From contig CAJHNH020002057.1 of assembly GCA_905116865.2 (NCBI GenBank), positions 830,034 through 894,033 on the forward strand: a DNA stretch of 64,000 nucleotides, in the 5' to 3' direction. The stretch's first letter is position 1, and each line of letters begins with the position of its first letter. The translations under genes were made by a program, and so were the position numbers. This stretch comes from Candidula unifasciata (taxonomy: Eukaryota; Mollusca; Gastropoda; Stylommatophora; Geomitridae). The notes beneath the pieces were generated by a model. The model was given only the letters and a program-made list of their open reading frames with translations, was not told where the DNA came from and did not search any database. Below, in pieces: positions 63,411 through 64,000 of this stretch.

Positions 63411-64000
63411 GTTAGTCAACAATTAGTAAAGAGGCAAAGAGTGACTTGCTGTGAGAATTTAGTTAGTAAATTAAATATTATTTTCATTCACTTACCTAGA
63501 GCTCCGAAATATCTTGACACAATTTATCCACAGTGTGTTGCACCATTTATGCAGTCAATATGAAAGCAATAGTTTTCTTCAAACACAAGATAGTTTGCAC
63601 CTGACAACTGTCGATATTCTCCAGATATGGCTTCTAAATTACCTGTTTGTATTATCCCTAAAAGTTAGATTTCTACATTTAAAGTAGAAAAGTAATAAAC
63701 AGCCAGTTCTCAAAAATCCGAACTACTGACTAGAAACAGTGATACTGACACACACATCACAACACGACTGTCTCCCGTGAATTACAATTAAAATTGCTGT
63801 AATCTAACAGCCTCTTTGTCCACTTTACAATATCCGCTTGTCGATTTGTAATACGAATACATAGAACACAGAAGTTTGTAAGCATATTATAATGTCACAA
63901 AATGCAACATGGAAACGCTTGCAATAACCTATTTTCGAGGGGGACTCCTCGAAAATGTGCTGTGATTCAGTTGTACGGCCTGACTGGAGCTGGCCGTGGC
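63411..64000. other. Window end, no gene seen
   Basis: No protein-like frame or repeat recognised. A short inverted repeat (ttttcgaggggg...ctcctcgaaaat, about 63931-63956) could form a hairpin. Confidence 0.5.

Overview
This is animal nuclear DNA: AT-rich, full of tRNA-derived SINEs, decayed LINE tails, microsatellites and minisatellites, and with one gene spread over more than 51 kb in many short exons joined by GT-AG introns. The repeat content and protein divergence suggest a lophotrochozoan, most likely a gastropod mollusc. That assignment is an inference, not something the sequence proves.

The only gene I can support is a plus-strand orthologue of USP19, a ubiquitin-specific protease. 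I placed 27 coding exons between 4443 and 55772, about 1,334 codons, and checked reading phase exon by exon. In order they encode a first CS (p23-like) domain, an acidic linker, the start and second half of a second CS domain, a low-complexity linker, the Cys box of the USP catalytic core, the USP fingers, a ubiquitin-like insert, a MYND zinc finger, a Ser-rich linker, the second half of the USP core with the His box, and a long acidic C-terminal tail with no membrane anchor. Three parts are unresolved: the start-codon exon(s) upstream of 4443, one exon of the second CS domain between 11707 and 15287, and one exon-like segment near 18.9 kb whose phase does not fit.

Layout: 1-4442 is repeat-rich upstream sequence. 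4443-16199 holds the two CS domains. 18155-38893 holds the linker, the N-terminal half of the protease, the Ubl insert and the MYND finger. 39.5-55.8 kb holds the Ser-rich linker, the C-terminal protease half and the tail. 55.8-58.2 kb is a 43-bp and 47-bp satellite tract directly downstream of the stop, ending in a long (TA)n hairpin. 59.0-60.2 kb is a very homogeneous 88-bp satellite. 60.2-64 kb has no gene and several smaller tandem repeats.

Introns carry at least four tRNA-derived SINE families (some with perfect target-site duplications), many LINE 3' ends, a LINE RNase H remnant, a 1.1-kb piggyBac-like element between TTAA sites, hAT-type MITEs, and foldback elements containing telomere-like repeats. 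The most unusual feature is that tandem duplication has captured splice sites twice in this gene: five splice donors in a 56-bp repeat after the exon at 21677, and several splice acceptors in an 81-bp repeat before the exon at 39918. The second array stays in frame and could add 27-residue units to the protein. I found no clear sign of a new multi-gene system.
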